Shown here piece by piece: positions 25,797 to 38,120 of a stretch of 64,000 nt of DNA (position 1 is its first letter; the number at the start of each line of letters is the position of its first letter). The DNA is from Epiperipatus broadwayi (taxonomy: Eukaryota > Onychophora > Udeonychophora > Euonychophora > Peripatidae). The stretch lies in assembly GCA_028023455.1 (NCBI GenBank), contig JAQFVV010012400.1:16795490-16859489 (forward strand), written 5' to 3'. The notes beneath the pieces are model-generated. The model made no database searches and was not told where the DNA came from. It was given only the letters and a program-made list of their open reading frames with translations. Made by a program: the position numbers and the translations under genes.

Positions 25797-26789
25797 GATG
25801 AGTTACTTCTTATTTATAATAATATAAAAATATAAGAAATGTTAAGTGTCATATTGTGTGCTTTTTAGAAGCAGGATCTTATTCATTTGCATTTATTCAC
25901 TGCATGCTGTTCTGTCAAAGGAAAATCCCAAACATTCATCATTTTGCCAAAAACACACTTCAAAAAATTTTCATTTTTATTAAATGTTGTAGTAAACACT
26001 TTACTACCTGTACAATGTGTCCACAAAATTTATTCAGTATTACATACAGAATGTATTAATCATATAAGATAACAAGTTCCCTCAAATGTTAGGAAATTTT
26101 CAGCTATGATCTGTATGAATAAATATATTTATTCATAGATGGCACTCCAATTTTTTTTTCTACCTTTGTGTTATTTATAACAAATAATCTCTAATCTAAT
26201 GAATGACTAACAAAAAATATTAATATGTTTGTATTATTTATCTTAGGTTTTTTTCTGAAGTTGTCATTTCCTGATGATGATGATTAGAGCAAGAAATGCA
26301 ATACTTAACCAGACATACATTTCTTAATGTTTGCTGTGATTTAATATTTGAAATTTCTTAACATTTCAGGTGATTTGATATTTATTTCAGTAATGTTGTA
26401 TGCTGGAATTATAAACATATGAGATATGTTATTGTTTGCACATGTAAGGCACTTTTGAGATTTAGAAAAGCTGATAATGTCTGTATTACTCTGACTTTAA
26501 CCGGGTTATGAATGTGAATGAAAGTATACTGATAGTGTTTTCTTTGAACTTATTAGAAATTCATAATAATATCAAAGCCCTCTACCACTATGAATAAAAA
26601 ATAATGCATTGGAGAATACAGTTTTTAAGAAAAATGGGAATTACAATATTTTTTTATTGAAAACATCAAATTTCATGTCTGATATATAGAAACTTCATCA
26701 TAGTTTGCAAAGAATATAATCTTAAGAGGTACTATGATAAATATGTTGAGAAACTTTGAGAGTAAAATGTCAGAATTAAAACTGACATT
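25797..26789. other. No recognisable gene; may include 5' sequence of the hAT copy
   Basis: Overlapping 61-67 codon ORFs at 25856-26072 are unconvincing. No BED zinc finger (C..C...H...H) could be read ahead of the transposase block. Confidence 0.5.
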
Positions 26790-27665
26790 TAAAAAACAAA
26801 ATTTATTTACCAAGCCTACTGTGAATAATGAGGCTGTTAGCACACTTAATTGCAAGCAAGTCAAAAACATTTATTGAAGAAGAATCTACTTACCAATGCA
26901 TTGTTAAAGCAGTAGAAATGTTGTGTCAAGAACAATTAAAGATGTTCAAAAATGTATCTCAAAATACCATTGCTAGCAAAATTAATGATATAACCAAGAA
27001 TTTAAGGAATCAACTAAAACTAATAATTCCAATATTTGAGATATTCCATTGCAAGCAATGAAAATACTGATACTCAATTAGCTGTTTTTATTCATGGATG
27101 TGATATAAACTTGAAAGTTAATGAAGAACTTATTTATATGCATAATAAGTCAATTATTTTATATAGTGCAATGTTTTTATCATGTGGTTGAAGTGTTAGT
27201 ATTCATTCATTTTATATTTAAATTCCAAAGCGCATGTGCAACAGTTTAATGCTGTTTAAATATTATTGTTCATATGCATAATGCAACTACAGATGTTAAT
27301 ATTTTTGACAACCTTATGAAAATTTCAATGATTCAATACAATTTACTGTTAAAAAAGCTAGTTTGTCTTGCAACTGATGGTATTCCTGCCATGACTGATG
27401 TTTTTAAAGGGGTCACAAAATTAAAAGAAAAATGCAAAGACGAAGGCAATGACTATTTTCAACATTTTTATTCCATTATTCATCAACAAACATTGTGCTC
27501 CAAAATTTTAAATATTGTATATGTGCTGAAAAATGAAACTAAAATTGTAAATTACATTCATGGACATGCCCTTAATCATTGTCAGTTTGTTGAATTTCTA
27601 GAAGACATAGTGAATATATTGATCTTCCTTATTACACAGAAATTAGATGGTTTTCCAGTCATAGT
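26790..27665 (+). pseudogene. hAT-superfamily transposase remnant (ZBED5/FAM200-like)
   Basis: Domain order follows the ZBED5/GTF2IRD2-type hAT transposases. KQNLFTKPTVNNEA and LIASKSKTFIEE (family 'IAK.KKPHTIGE..I.PC') are followed by the 26828-27061 block with ISKINDITKNL-type sequence (family 'RISDMA.DI..Q'). Across a frameshift, ENTDTQLAVFIHGCD is the counterpart of the catalytic 'DESTD....QL..F.R'. The open block 27274-27669 reads KKLVCLATDGIPAMTDVFKG (family 'LVG.CTDGAPAM.G...G'), FYSIIHQQTLCSKIL (family 'HCIIHQQ.L..K.L') and IVNYIHGHALNHCQFVEFLE. The BED finger and C-terminal dimerisation region are absent; first acidic residues are altered. Inactive. Confidence 0.87.
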
Positions 27666-27905
27666 GTAGGATCTTAATATGTTCATTTAAATAAACAGAA
27701 GAGGTATGAGCAGAATACAGGCTAATGTGTAATAATGAAATGCTAATATAATGTATATACTTAAGTTAGATGTAATTAAAGGATATTTGAACCCAGATTA
27801 CATCTAGGTTAAGTATATACATTATTTGCATTGCATTATTATATCTTAGTCTGTATTCTGCCCATCCCTCTTCTGTGTATTTAAATGGACATATTAAGAT
27901 ACTAC
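27666..27905. repeat. Foldback element (arms ~111 bp, loop 18 bp)
   Basis: 27666-27777 and 27796-27905 are inverted copies (gtaggatcttaatatgttca against gtagtatcttaatatgtcc read from the other strand). It begins at the stop codon of the hAT transposase remnant and abuts a family B copy. Non-coding. Confidence 0.85.
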
Positions 27906-27929
27906 ATATGAGGGATCAGATTGATTTAA

Positions 27930-28262
27930 GTCAACATGGGTATGATTAGAATATTGGCATCATCAAGGGCTTTGAGTATTTCCATCATCAGATTTTTAGT
28001 GATATGGATGACTGAAGAGTTGGAGAGTGGAGAGGATTGAAGCCTGTCCATTAAAGTGTGTAGATTTGTTATCTTAATATAAACCGAGCTCATTATATGT
28101 GGGGATGATGATCTGGACCAACTGATGAGAGCTGTTTCAGCATGAAATACATATATTGGAGATCATTTATCTTTTTCACAAGTATGTGATCATGTGTATC
28201 TGTTATACTGGATGAAGTGGATTACTGTAGAGAGCTTGAAAGTCTATGTTCAAATCCCTTTA
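27930..28262 (-). repeat. Family B repeat, near-complete minus copy
   Basis: gatttttagtgatatggatg, gcctgtccattaaagtgtgt, ttgttatcttaatataaa, ggaccaactgatgaga and the terminal gttcaaatcccttta match the family. It starts right after the small foldback 27666-27905. Confidence 0.82.
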
Positions 28263-29949
28263 ATAATGATTATAAATAAATAGATGTTTCACATTTAATT
28301 ATAATATGATATCAGATTGTCAATTGTTAATATTAAAGGAATTAAAAAATTGCATTTAAATTCACTCTCAATTATAAAAGCAGCCACAAATACTGGTAGA
28401 ATACTTTTAACACTTAATTGCACACAAGCAAAAACAGCTTTTCATGACAGATTTTTACTTGTCATAGAAATAGATACATAATCTCTTTGGATAACAGGAA
28501 ATATGATTAATATGAACATTTCCAGCACTTCATGATAAGTTTTGGCATATAATGTATTATAGGTAAAAATAAATAAATAATAGTATTTAGTATATTATTA
28601 TTATTACTAGGTGATGTCAAGTTGACATTGACTCCAAGTGATTCAATTAATAGTATTCCTGTAGAATGAACACTAGTTTAATTTTTCAGGGTTTTTTAAT
28701 GGTATATTTATTATTTGATTGTGAGTTATCCATCATATTGCTAGTCATATGTTCTTTCACTATTAAATTTTTCAAGCAATTTAACACATTTTTAATGAAT
28801 TAGATTATCTCATATGAATAAAATAGGACAATTTTGTGTATTTTCAAGTGAGATTCAATATCCATTCATTTTTATTACTGTCAATTTATTAATTCACATT
28901 TCTAAAGCATTCATGCCTTTTCTGTCCTTTTTTGATGCCCATTATTCACCTTTAAAGTCATAAGAGATACGACAGCTTGAACAATTATGATTTTTGAGTG
29001 CATCTTTGTCCAGTGTTAATATGTGGTGAATCTCTTAACTATTATTATTGATGATGATATAAAGAAGTAAAGATTCTCAACCTTTTCTGTGACCTCATTA
29101 CCAACGTTGGATAGTTATAATTACTATCTTCTCTATATTCAACCATAATACTATCTTTTCACTCATCTTGTTGAAAAGGTAAGATGATAATTTTCAGATC
29201 TGTCTAAATTTTTTATTAATGTCAGTCTGTTTTTTCATAGTTAATTTTAACTTAACTTTTAGCTTCATATAGAGATAATAAAATATTTTAATTTTGTTTT
29301 AAAGAATATTCTATAAACTTATGATTAACTGTGAATTAAATAAAGACTTATTGTAATCAATAGTACATGTACACTTCTGCCTTGTATTTCCTAGTTTTTC
29401 GTTTATCCAATCTATACTTATAATGATATCTAACACTTTGGCATGATTTTATCTTTTGTTATTGAAAGTTTTTTGATATATGCTAAGTAATCAATTTTTG
29501 AAATATAAGCATTTTATTCATCTTGTCTTATCTTTATTAGTTCAGTTATAATTTGTCCATTTTCTAGGAAACCTATTCATGACTGAAATATTCTTTTGTT
29601 TTCATAAATCTTCATGTAATAGCTTTCATTTTTCCAATTTTTAATGTTTCTACAAATATTGTTATAATATTGTTTCTTTTTTTTTTTTTTTTAATTTCAT
29701 TTTTTTTAAAAAGATTTTTTTTCTGTTTTAATTTTGATTCTTTTTTTTTTTGTGTGTTTTGTTTTGTTGCAATTTTGCATCTTCTGACATCTATTTTAAT
29801 TTTCCCAGATTTTTATTTTACTCAATTTTTTTTTCAGATTTTCTCTTCATTTTTGTCATTTTCATTCACAATTTATGTTGTTGATTAATTATATCCAAAT
29901 TTTTTTTGTTGTTATTCCTAAAAACAATAGGGGTTGATATCTAAACATA
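28263..29949. other. AT-rich; possibly continuation of a minus-strand LINE
   Basis: No firm motif. If the endonuclease remnant above 29950 once continued, this is where the linker would lie, but stops and poly-T (29670-29890) make it unreadable. Short degenerate tracts only. Confidence 0.45.
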
Positions 29950-30570
29950 TCTAGCATATTGGATTTTTTTTTTTTTCAATTTCATTCAAAGTCTATACAT
30001 AATTTATGATTTTCTCCCCAGTCTGCTCCTGACAAAAGTTTTGCTATTAAAATTGAAGTTATCCACCTAAGCATCACCTTCATTCCTATGAATTTCTTTA
30101 GCTGATTAAAATTGTATTGATAAAAAAGATATTGAAAAGTCACTGAAGCTTTTTAAGCATTTTCTTTATTTATTTTTATCTCCAAATTCATATTGAGTAA
30201 ATATATTTTCTTTTGTTTCCTTTCCAACTTTAATATTCCAATCATTTATCATTAAAAATACATTTTGAGTTCAAGTTTTACCAAATTCTGCCTGCCTATG
30301 ATTGAAAAATATTTCTTTTTTTTTTCACTTGCTTGAATTAGTGAAGGATAATAAACTGATCTTTTACAATAATCTTGAGTGAGTATTTATTAAATCATAT
30401 TGAAGATCCATCATTCACACTACAGTATTTTATTCAATGACAGCAACTGCAATATTCTTCTTGACAATGAAAAGTATACTTTTTTTCTTTTTGTTATTAG
30501 TGTCTTTGATCTAAATATAGTATAATTTGCTGGTATTAAAATTGACAAGTTCATTTTCCTTGTTTTATTA
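29950..30570 (-). pseudogene. LINE APE endonuclease remnant
   Basis: On the minus strand: ENELVNFNTSKLYYI, SILFIVKKNIAVAVIE (family 'GVGFIV.KDIA.AVIEW'), MMDLQYDL, then after a frameshift NDWNIKVGKETKENIF and QYEFGDKNK*RKCLKSF (family 'GDWNAKVG...H.G.G..N.NG..L..F'). This is the endonuclease core of invertebrate LINEs with stops every ~15-40 residues. Downstream plus-strand 29640-29900 is mostly poly-T. Confidence 0.65.
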
Positions 30571-33179
30571 AACATATAAAATTGGTTTAATATAATTATT
30601 ATGTAATATTGTAATTACTGTCAGATAATCTTTTGAATATATATTCTATTTAGTTTTTAATTAATCATGATTTTTTAGTTAATTAAATACAATTTTTTTT
30701 TTTTTTTTGACAAGCAAAATTTATATTGGCAAAATGTCATTTTTTTTTTAAAGAAAAGGTCATCCAGTAGAAAATTTGAACTTATAATTTTATTAAATGA
30801 GATTGATTTTTGTATATATATATATATTTATTATTGAAATATATTTTATTTAGATTTGGCTGCTATCTTTCTATATATTATATATGACTCTTTTAATACA
30901 ATCTGATGATGACTTGTAATGTAGTCAACACATTGACAAAATAAATATAATCTAATGAACTTGTGACAAGTCATCAGAAGACTTGGGTGTTTTCAGTCTA
31001 TAGAAGAAACTTATTAAGTTTTGATATCTTAACTAAGTCTAAACAGTTTTGTAAATTGCAGTGCCTCTCGTTCATATCTTTGTGTTTGTTTCAATTGTTT
31101 TATAAAACTAGGTCCTTTAATGTATCAATTTAAGACATTTTAAAATAGTGATATGAAATAATTTTAAACAAAAATAATGCATATTTAAACTGTCTGAATA
31201 TTTTATTTGGCTGATCATTTAATTAATGCACACATATATAATTTAAAAAGGGCCTCATGATGATTAGAGATTTTCTGCCATTATCTGAGATACAAATCCA
31301 GTTTAGAATTTGGGATTTTTTTTTTTTACCAGATTATTGAGAATTTCCAAGCATATAGGATTTCTTTATTTATACCATTCAGCTAGCTCTAATATTGATA
31401 TTTAAATAACTAGGCATCTATTTATTTTTAGGTAGAGGGTAAAGAAAGGCCCAGACAACCATTGAGTCATTGAGGTAAATAATAATGTAGTCTGTAAACA
31501 AACAAACAAAAACAAATAATAAGTAAATGATATTTTTTTACACAATACAAAATTTGTGTATAATAATGTGATTGTTGAAGGAAATCAAACTTTAACAAAT
31601 CACTTATTAAACAGTTTGATACGATTTTAAAAATTGTGTTTGCTTTTCTTGTTTATATTTTAAAGTTAAAATCTCTAGCATTTTTTTTTTTAGATGATTA
31701 AAAAAAATGTGATATAGATTTTTGTTTATGATCTTGCTTAGAATGTACATTAATTATTATACAATACTATTTCCTACAAAAATAATAATTGAAGTTTCAA
31801 TTTATTTAAACAGATTAATAAATTTATATATACCTTAAGTTATAATTATTAAATTTAATATATACATATATAATTATTAAATTTAATATGTTTATAGTTA
31901 GAACTGTTGAAGATTTTTTTATTTTTTAATGTATTAATTCCGTTGTTTTTTTTTTCATTTACATTAGGTCTCATCTTCAATAATCATCAAAGTACAGTTG
32001 GAACAATACCAGTTTAAATAAATCAATGATTTACTAGTAAGTATGGATTTGCATAATATATACCCACAAACATACTGATATATATGTATGATAGAACAAT
32101 ATTAAGTACGTCTGTGTATGTGGAGATCGTATTAAATAAAGTAGCATTTTTTTTTTTTTAGATTAATTCTGAAAGTGATAAAACTTTTCTGAAGTTAATA
32201 GTTTATATGGAAGAATTATAAAAAGCTTTTAATCATTATAATGCCAACTACCTTTTTTTTTTTATTTATGGCCATAAATATTCATTAATTGAATATTTGT
32301 CCGAAAATGAGAAAAACAAGTCATGTTATGGTTATTAGAATTGTTTTTCAAGAAGTTGCTTTTAAATACTTTTTAGGAGCTTTTAAATTTTAAAGATTTT
32401 TGGAAAACAAAGGAAAACAGCTGGCAAGTAGGACAATATTGCCAGCTAATCAAAGTTGTTTTTCAAAACTGACTGATTAAATAAATCTATTGTGAATTAA
32501 AGTATGAAAATATCCCATTCTGGTTGAAATTTTTTTTTTTAGAAATTAATGGTCAATACAAGTCACGTGATGTTCTTTGATGTGACCAGCTAAAAGTACC
32601 GTTTTCATTTAGTTGACGACTATATGGAGATTTTTGAAATCAACTTAGGAGGTTATTCCTTTAATTCACTACTAAATCGAAACTGTTCAGAGCAGAGTTT
32701 TAATATGCTACAAAAAACTGAAGAGTTTATAGGAAGACAGTCCTCTAATGACTGTAATCTGTAACAATATTTTCAGCTTTCTGTCGTGGATATATTGCTA
32801 TAATTAGAAAATCAAAAGGTATTCTATCTCAAAGCAAGACTAATCTTTTCAAAGCAATGGTTTGTTAATTTTTCAACTTATCTAAACTGATTTTTAAAAT
32901 TAAAGAGATTTCTTTACATATTTTTTTTTTTTTAATGCCATAAAAATTATATATTGTTTAGAGGGAAAAGGGTATTGTTTTTGGGTAATATAAGTTAGTT
33001 AAGAATATAGTTGAATGAGGATGTGTGGGATATATATTATATATATGCAATCTTTTTTTAAAACGTGTAATGGAATTATAAATTTAAAAGAAATGCATGT
33101 ATGATGTATAGGTGCTTTTTTTTAAAAACATATTTAAAGGAAATGCTATGCATTGCTATTTTGTTATGTCACTTCCAAT
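30571..33179. other. No recognisable gene
   Basis: AT-rich with poly-T runs (30690, 31310, 31680, 32145). attattaaatttaatat occurs twice within 45 bp near 31843-31890. A patch at 32560-32780 is less AT-rich but shows no motif. Confidence 0.55.
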
Positions 33180-34060
33180 TTAATCCATTAAATGCCTATT
33201 GATTCATCATCAGCATTGTCAAGCATTATTAATTCACTGCAGGATGATCTCTGCAAGTTCAATCCATTTTCTCCAATCTCTAGCTTCTCCACATCACATC
33301 TACACCCTTTCTTATGTCACCCAACCATCTCACACATGGTCTCTTGCTGGGTCTTTTACAATCTCTTGGAATCCAGTTTAATATTTTAATTGTCCATCTA
33401 TTATCATCTCTTCTAGCAATATATCCAGCCCAGTTCCACTTCAATCTTTTAATTCTTTCAATGATGTCAGTAACACCTGATTGTTCTCTTACCCATGGAT
33501 TGCCTTTTCAATCTCTTCTTGTTAGACCTAACATGCATCTCTATATACTTTGAGTAGTTTGAAATTTGTTATTCTTCTATTAAATGTCCAAGTCTCAGTC
33601 CCTTAAATAAGAACTGGTAAAACATATTTATTAAAAACTTCCCTTTTCAAACACATGGACATATTTTCTTTTAATATTATTTCTACCAAAACACTCCAAC
33701 TAAGTTTAATTCAATGATTAATTTCATCCATTATGTTTCTATGTGTAGTAATAATCTGACCCCAAGGTATTCTTAATTGTTAACTTTTTTTAACTCATCA
33801 TTATCAATCTTTATTTTCATCTTTTGAGAAAATCCATTGAACATTAATTTAGTTTTTTTAACATTTACTTTTAGTCCTACTTCTTTACTTTCAACTGATA
33901 ACTCTGAAGCTCTATTTAAATGACTAAAATAATCTTTGTTTACTTTTATTCCTTTAGATTCCCATTTTAATCTACAAAATATTACTGCTGTAAAAATGCC
34001 TTTTGATTAATCTTCAGTATATAAAACTAGATTACTGGCATGATTAAATAATCTAATTTT
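33180..34060 (-). pseudogene. LINE ORF2 remnant, end of RT and C-terminus
   Basis: Minus strand from 34060: LVLYTED (after the lost ADD), ESKEVGLKVNVKKTKLMFNG (family 'GLK.N..KTK.MF'), KIKIDNDELKKVNN*EYLG, then WTIKILNWIPRDCKRPSKRP (family 'R..WRPRDGKR..GRP'), VRWLGDIRKGVDVMW (family 'RW.DDI...AG..W') and RLEKMD, a 3' end shared by many arthropod and mollusc LINEs. Several stops. Short plus-strand ORFs here are shadows. Confidence 0.72.
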
Positions 34061-36310
34061 GTTTGATTTTTGAATGCAACTAATTCCTTTTTTAATTTTT
34101 TTGTTTCATGATTATTTTTTTGGTTTACTGCAATGTTTGATTGTGGAACTCAAAATCCATGGGTTGTTTCTTATTTCTATCACTAGTGGTAAACCATTCT
34201 ATTATTGTTTCTTCATATATATATATGTGATAGTATACTTTCTGATTTGTATTTTTGTTCATATTTAGGAAAACATAAGAGCCTTCACATGTCATTTTTA
34301 CTAATTTTATTACTTTTATTTTTTTTCTTTTATTTTGCTGAAATTAACCATCTTTTAATAATCTATAGAACTCATTAAAGTTTAAGTTCCAGCTGTAAAT
34401 TTAGAATAATTTGCTTGTAGAGAGTGACAAGCAATAACAAACTATTAATAATGATTATCTAATCATATCACTTGATCCTTCTACTCTTTTGCTTAGTTAC
34501 TTTACTGCTTTCAGGCAGAACTTAATAACACAAACATACAGTATATAGAGGATATATTCAAAGTAGTGAATATATCAAAGCAAATTGCTTGATTTATCTT
34601 ATTTAATGTATCATACCTGTTTTTCTTCTGTAAATTAGATTGTTAAGAAGTTATTTTTAATATTTGATAAAAGAATTATATAAAGTATTAATATTTTATG
34701 TTCACATTAATTTGAAATAATTGTTAAGTGAAAAATAAAATTTGTTTGTTAGAAAGAGATTTATTTTTTTTGTTTGTTTGTTTCTATAATGCTTTTTTTA
34801 AAAACAAAAAATTATAATTTTTTAAAGATCATTTTAAAATCAAAGTTTGATTATTGATTTTTTTATTTTTATTAAAGTTGTTTTTCAGCCCAGTATTCAG
34901 CATTTTCTTAAAAAAGATTTCTACAATATGTATTTCTAGAACAAGATTTGCAAGATGCTATTGTTTTGCTCTGAATATTATGCAAAACATATTTTTTTTG
35001 GAAAATAGTGGTCTTGTTTTTGTTGATCCCTAGATTTTTGTCTTTTATGTTATTTCTTTTTTTTTTCTGTCATTTTAATGCAGACATTCTTTTTTATTTT
35101 TGATTTGTTTTCTGTTTTTTTTTCTAATGATTTTTTTTTTATTCATGAGGACAATGCGTCCATACATCATCACTTAAAACAGAATTGTATCTATAGTAGC
35201 TTTCTTCTAAAAAGTAATTTGTAAGTAATGAAAACATGAATCATTTTGTAAAATTCCATGAGACAAAAAAGCAACTGCCTGCATCTCACACTCTAAATTG
35301 GAACAAGAGCGAAATAAGGCATAATATTTTATTGATAATTTTTATTTAATTATTAGCAAAAAAAAGTACAAATAAAAAATGATTTGTAAGTGCTTTTAAT
35401 GAAAAGAGTATCGTACTCCTTTTTTTTAAAAGCAAAAATTATTCATATTTGTAAAGTTTTTCATTTTCTCTTGATTATTAATGCTTTAATAAAACATGTA
35501 TTTAAATTGAAATGTAATCAGAAGAGTTGTGGAAGTCTATTTTTTTAAACTTTAGTTATGAAATAAACTATTTTTCAGGTTCGCTGAATATGCTGAATAT
35601 GTTGAAATTTACGTAAGTTTCTGAGTTAAAAAATAAAACTATGCTGATGCATTCCCAGTACCTGAAAAATAAAAAATGATTTCATATGATTTTTTTAATT
35701 TGTGAATTTATTGTTTGTTGTATTTCTTTTTTAAAAAAAATCTATTTTTAGTATTATTATTTGTGTGTGTGCACATATTTTGAACAAATATATTTATTTT
35801 TATCTAGTACTCATTTTTTCATTTTACATCTATTGCTTTGTTCAGTAGATTACTTTTTTTTAAAAAAAAAAGAAAGATAAAATAATCTTTTAATAAATAT
35901 TCCAATGCAGGGCAAAGGGTGTATTCAATAGATTTGCTAATTGCTAGGTTGTGATTGATGTTGGGTAGTTAGGTAAGTTGGTTCTTAGTCAGCTACCTAT
36001 GAGAAAAATCCTAAATCAGGCAAGCAAATACATTCCTATCTTTGCATTCCAAGGTTCTAAGATTCTACAGCCTTTTTAGTAATTTTAAAAGAGGATGTTT
36101 TTAAAGATTTTACTCAGTCTCTAAAACTCTGCCTACAATGCTATTTTTAAACAATAGTTTTATTTTTTATTTTTCACCTTTCTTCCTGGTAAAACATTTT
36201 AATTATAGATCAGAATCAAAACATTTAACAGTTGGTTTTTGAAAATTGCTCAATTTTAAATTCTGAAAATTTTATTATCCTATTAATTAAATATTATCAC
36301 GGTACTTTCA
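34061..36310. other. No recognisable gene
   Basis: T-rich and A-rich runs; 34074-34268 ORF is low-complexity. The sequence becomes GC-rich abruptly at ~36311. Confidence 0.55.
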
Positions 36311-36700
36311 CCTGGCGTACATGATGGCCGCTAGAGGTGCTGTTTCTGTGTTAGCACACAGAACATACAGGGTAGGGGCCCTGAAAGCAGAAATGCTTAT
36401 CTCATCCGCTAGGTGGCGCTGTTCACCATGCATATGCACAGGGACCTTCCACAAGCTCGTTGGCAGCAAAGCTGCCCACCTGCTGGTGCTGGTTGCCATG
36501 CATAAGCCCATATAGCTTATGTTGTCTGCTACCAGCAACTACCAAGAACCTAGGTGGCGCTGATTGACGTGAACATATCTAGCTTACGTCATCTATCAGC
36601 AACTATCAAGATTCTAGGCCACTACGTGGCGCTGTTTCCCCACATTACACACGGATAAACTGCGCTGCGCTCTGTGAACGCCTGCTTGATAAAGTTTATG
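36311..36700. promoter_or_regulatory. GC-rich island with four CTCF-like motifs (candidate insulator or repeat)
   Basis: About 350 bp with near 50% G+C inside an AT desert. Four same-orientation matches to the CTCF core CCASYAGRKGGCRSY: ccgctagaggtgctg (36328, weak), ccgctaggtggcgct (36406, one mismatch), aacctaggtggcgct (36547, three) and ccactacgtggcgct (36619, one). The last two sit in a ~54-bp local duplication (tatagcttatgttgtctgct / tatctagcttacgtcatcta). No convincing coding sequence; the 64-76 codon ORFs on both strands lack recognisable homology. It could equally be an unrelated repeat that happens to carry this motif. Confidence 0.5.
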
Positions 36701-37261
36701 TACATATTACTTAAAAGATGGATGACCTATAATAAACAGGTGTGATTACATTTAGAAGCTACAACTATTTAAATATGCTTTCCCACTTTATAATGTTACA
36801 TTCTATTTCACCTATTAATAAATCTATGTATTTTAAAATTATTACTTTTTAAAAATCATCTTTGTTTTTTAATTATTTACTCTAAAAGTGGGGGGGGGGG
36901 TTTAAATTAAAAAAAAGGTAATTTTTAAGACAATTTTATTTCAACACTGCTAAAAATCTGTCTGTGTTTTTTTTTTTTTTAAAAAGTAAAAAAGGTAATT
37001 TTCAGATATCTTAAAAATTAATCTTTAATTATTTTATCCTTATGTTTGCCCCTATTGTTGTCCATTATCTTATTTCAGATATAATCTATCCCCCATCTTT
37101 CCTAAGTTTTTTTTTAATAATCTGAACTGATTATTAGTCATTCATTAGACTAGAGCTTATCCAATAATGAATAATATTTCTGTAGTGCAGTTTTCATTAC
37201 ACCACTCTCATGCAAGGTAGAGAATGGTTTCTATCCACTTTTAACACCTTGTGGAGGGATG

Positions 37262-37395
37262 AAATCATAAACATGACCAAAGACATATGAAAAAGATCTG
37301 TGATCCCCAAGATGCATATGTCATGCTGAACCATCACTCATCAGTTGGTCCAGATCACAATCTCATACACATAAAAGTGATGTAGTCAAATTGCA
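37262..37395 (+). repeat. Family B repeat, internal fragment
   Basis: catatgaaaaagatctgtga, tcatgctgaaccatcactca and cagttggtccagatcaca are family B sequence without the ends. Confidence 0.7.
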
Positions 37396-37522
37396 TTACA
37401 AAAATATTATTTAAACTAAGTTATCTTAATTCATTTATAACTTATATGTTGCAATCAAAAATTTTTTTTAATATAATAGATGAAATACACAGGCTTATAT
37501 ATACCTGTGTCTATATATGTAA

Positions 37523-38120
37523 TAGACAGGGTACGAACACAGACTTTCACATGACCCACCACTCTCCACACTATCTCATAACACTGATACACCTGAACAC
37601 ACATATGTCGAAAAGATAAATAATCACCAATATATGTATTTCATGCTAAACCAGCAATCATCAGTTGGTCCAGATTACCATCTCTACACACATATATGCT
37701 ACAAGTGCTCAGATATATATTAAGATAGCAAATCCTCCTACTTTAATGGACAGGCTTCAGTGTACTCCACACTCCAACTCTTCAACTGTCCATCCAACAA
37801 TCTCGGCCTAAGGGTGGCCTTTGAGCGTTCCATCATTGGATTTTCAATTGGATGGACAGTTGAAGAGTTGGAGTGTGGAGTACATTGAAGCCTGTCCATT
37901 AAAGTAGGAGGATTTGCTATCTTAATATATATCTGAGCACTTGTAGCATATATGTGTAGAGATGGTAATCTGGACCAACTGATGATTGCTGGTTTAGCAT
38001 GAAATACGTATATTGGTGATTATTTATCTTTTCGACATATGTGTGTTCAGGTATATCAGTGTTATGAGATAGTGTGGAGAGTGGTGGGTCATGTGAAAGT
38101 CTGTGCTCGTACCCTGTCTA
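37523..38120. repeat. Family B near-perfect foldback (arms ~273 bp, loop 52 bp)
   Basis: The left arm 37523-37796 (tagacagggtacgaacacag to actgtccatcca) and right arm 37849-38120 (tggatggacagt to gtgctcgtaccctgtcta) pair almost perfectly. The 52-bp loop contains ctcggcctaagggtggcc and the family B 3' end in one orientation only. Confidence 0.93.

Noticed and set aside
29670-29888. Phe-rich small membrane protein
   Set aside because: Translation of poly-T and T-rich DNA; similar to 14154-14375 and 54683-55059, all low-complexity artefacts.
36321-36515. Host exon in the GC-rich island
   Set aside because: Open frames exist on both strands, as expected from GC-rich sequence, but no splice sites or recognisable protein motif support either.
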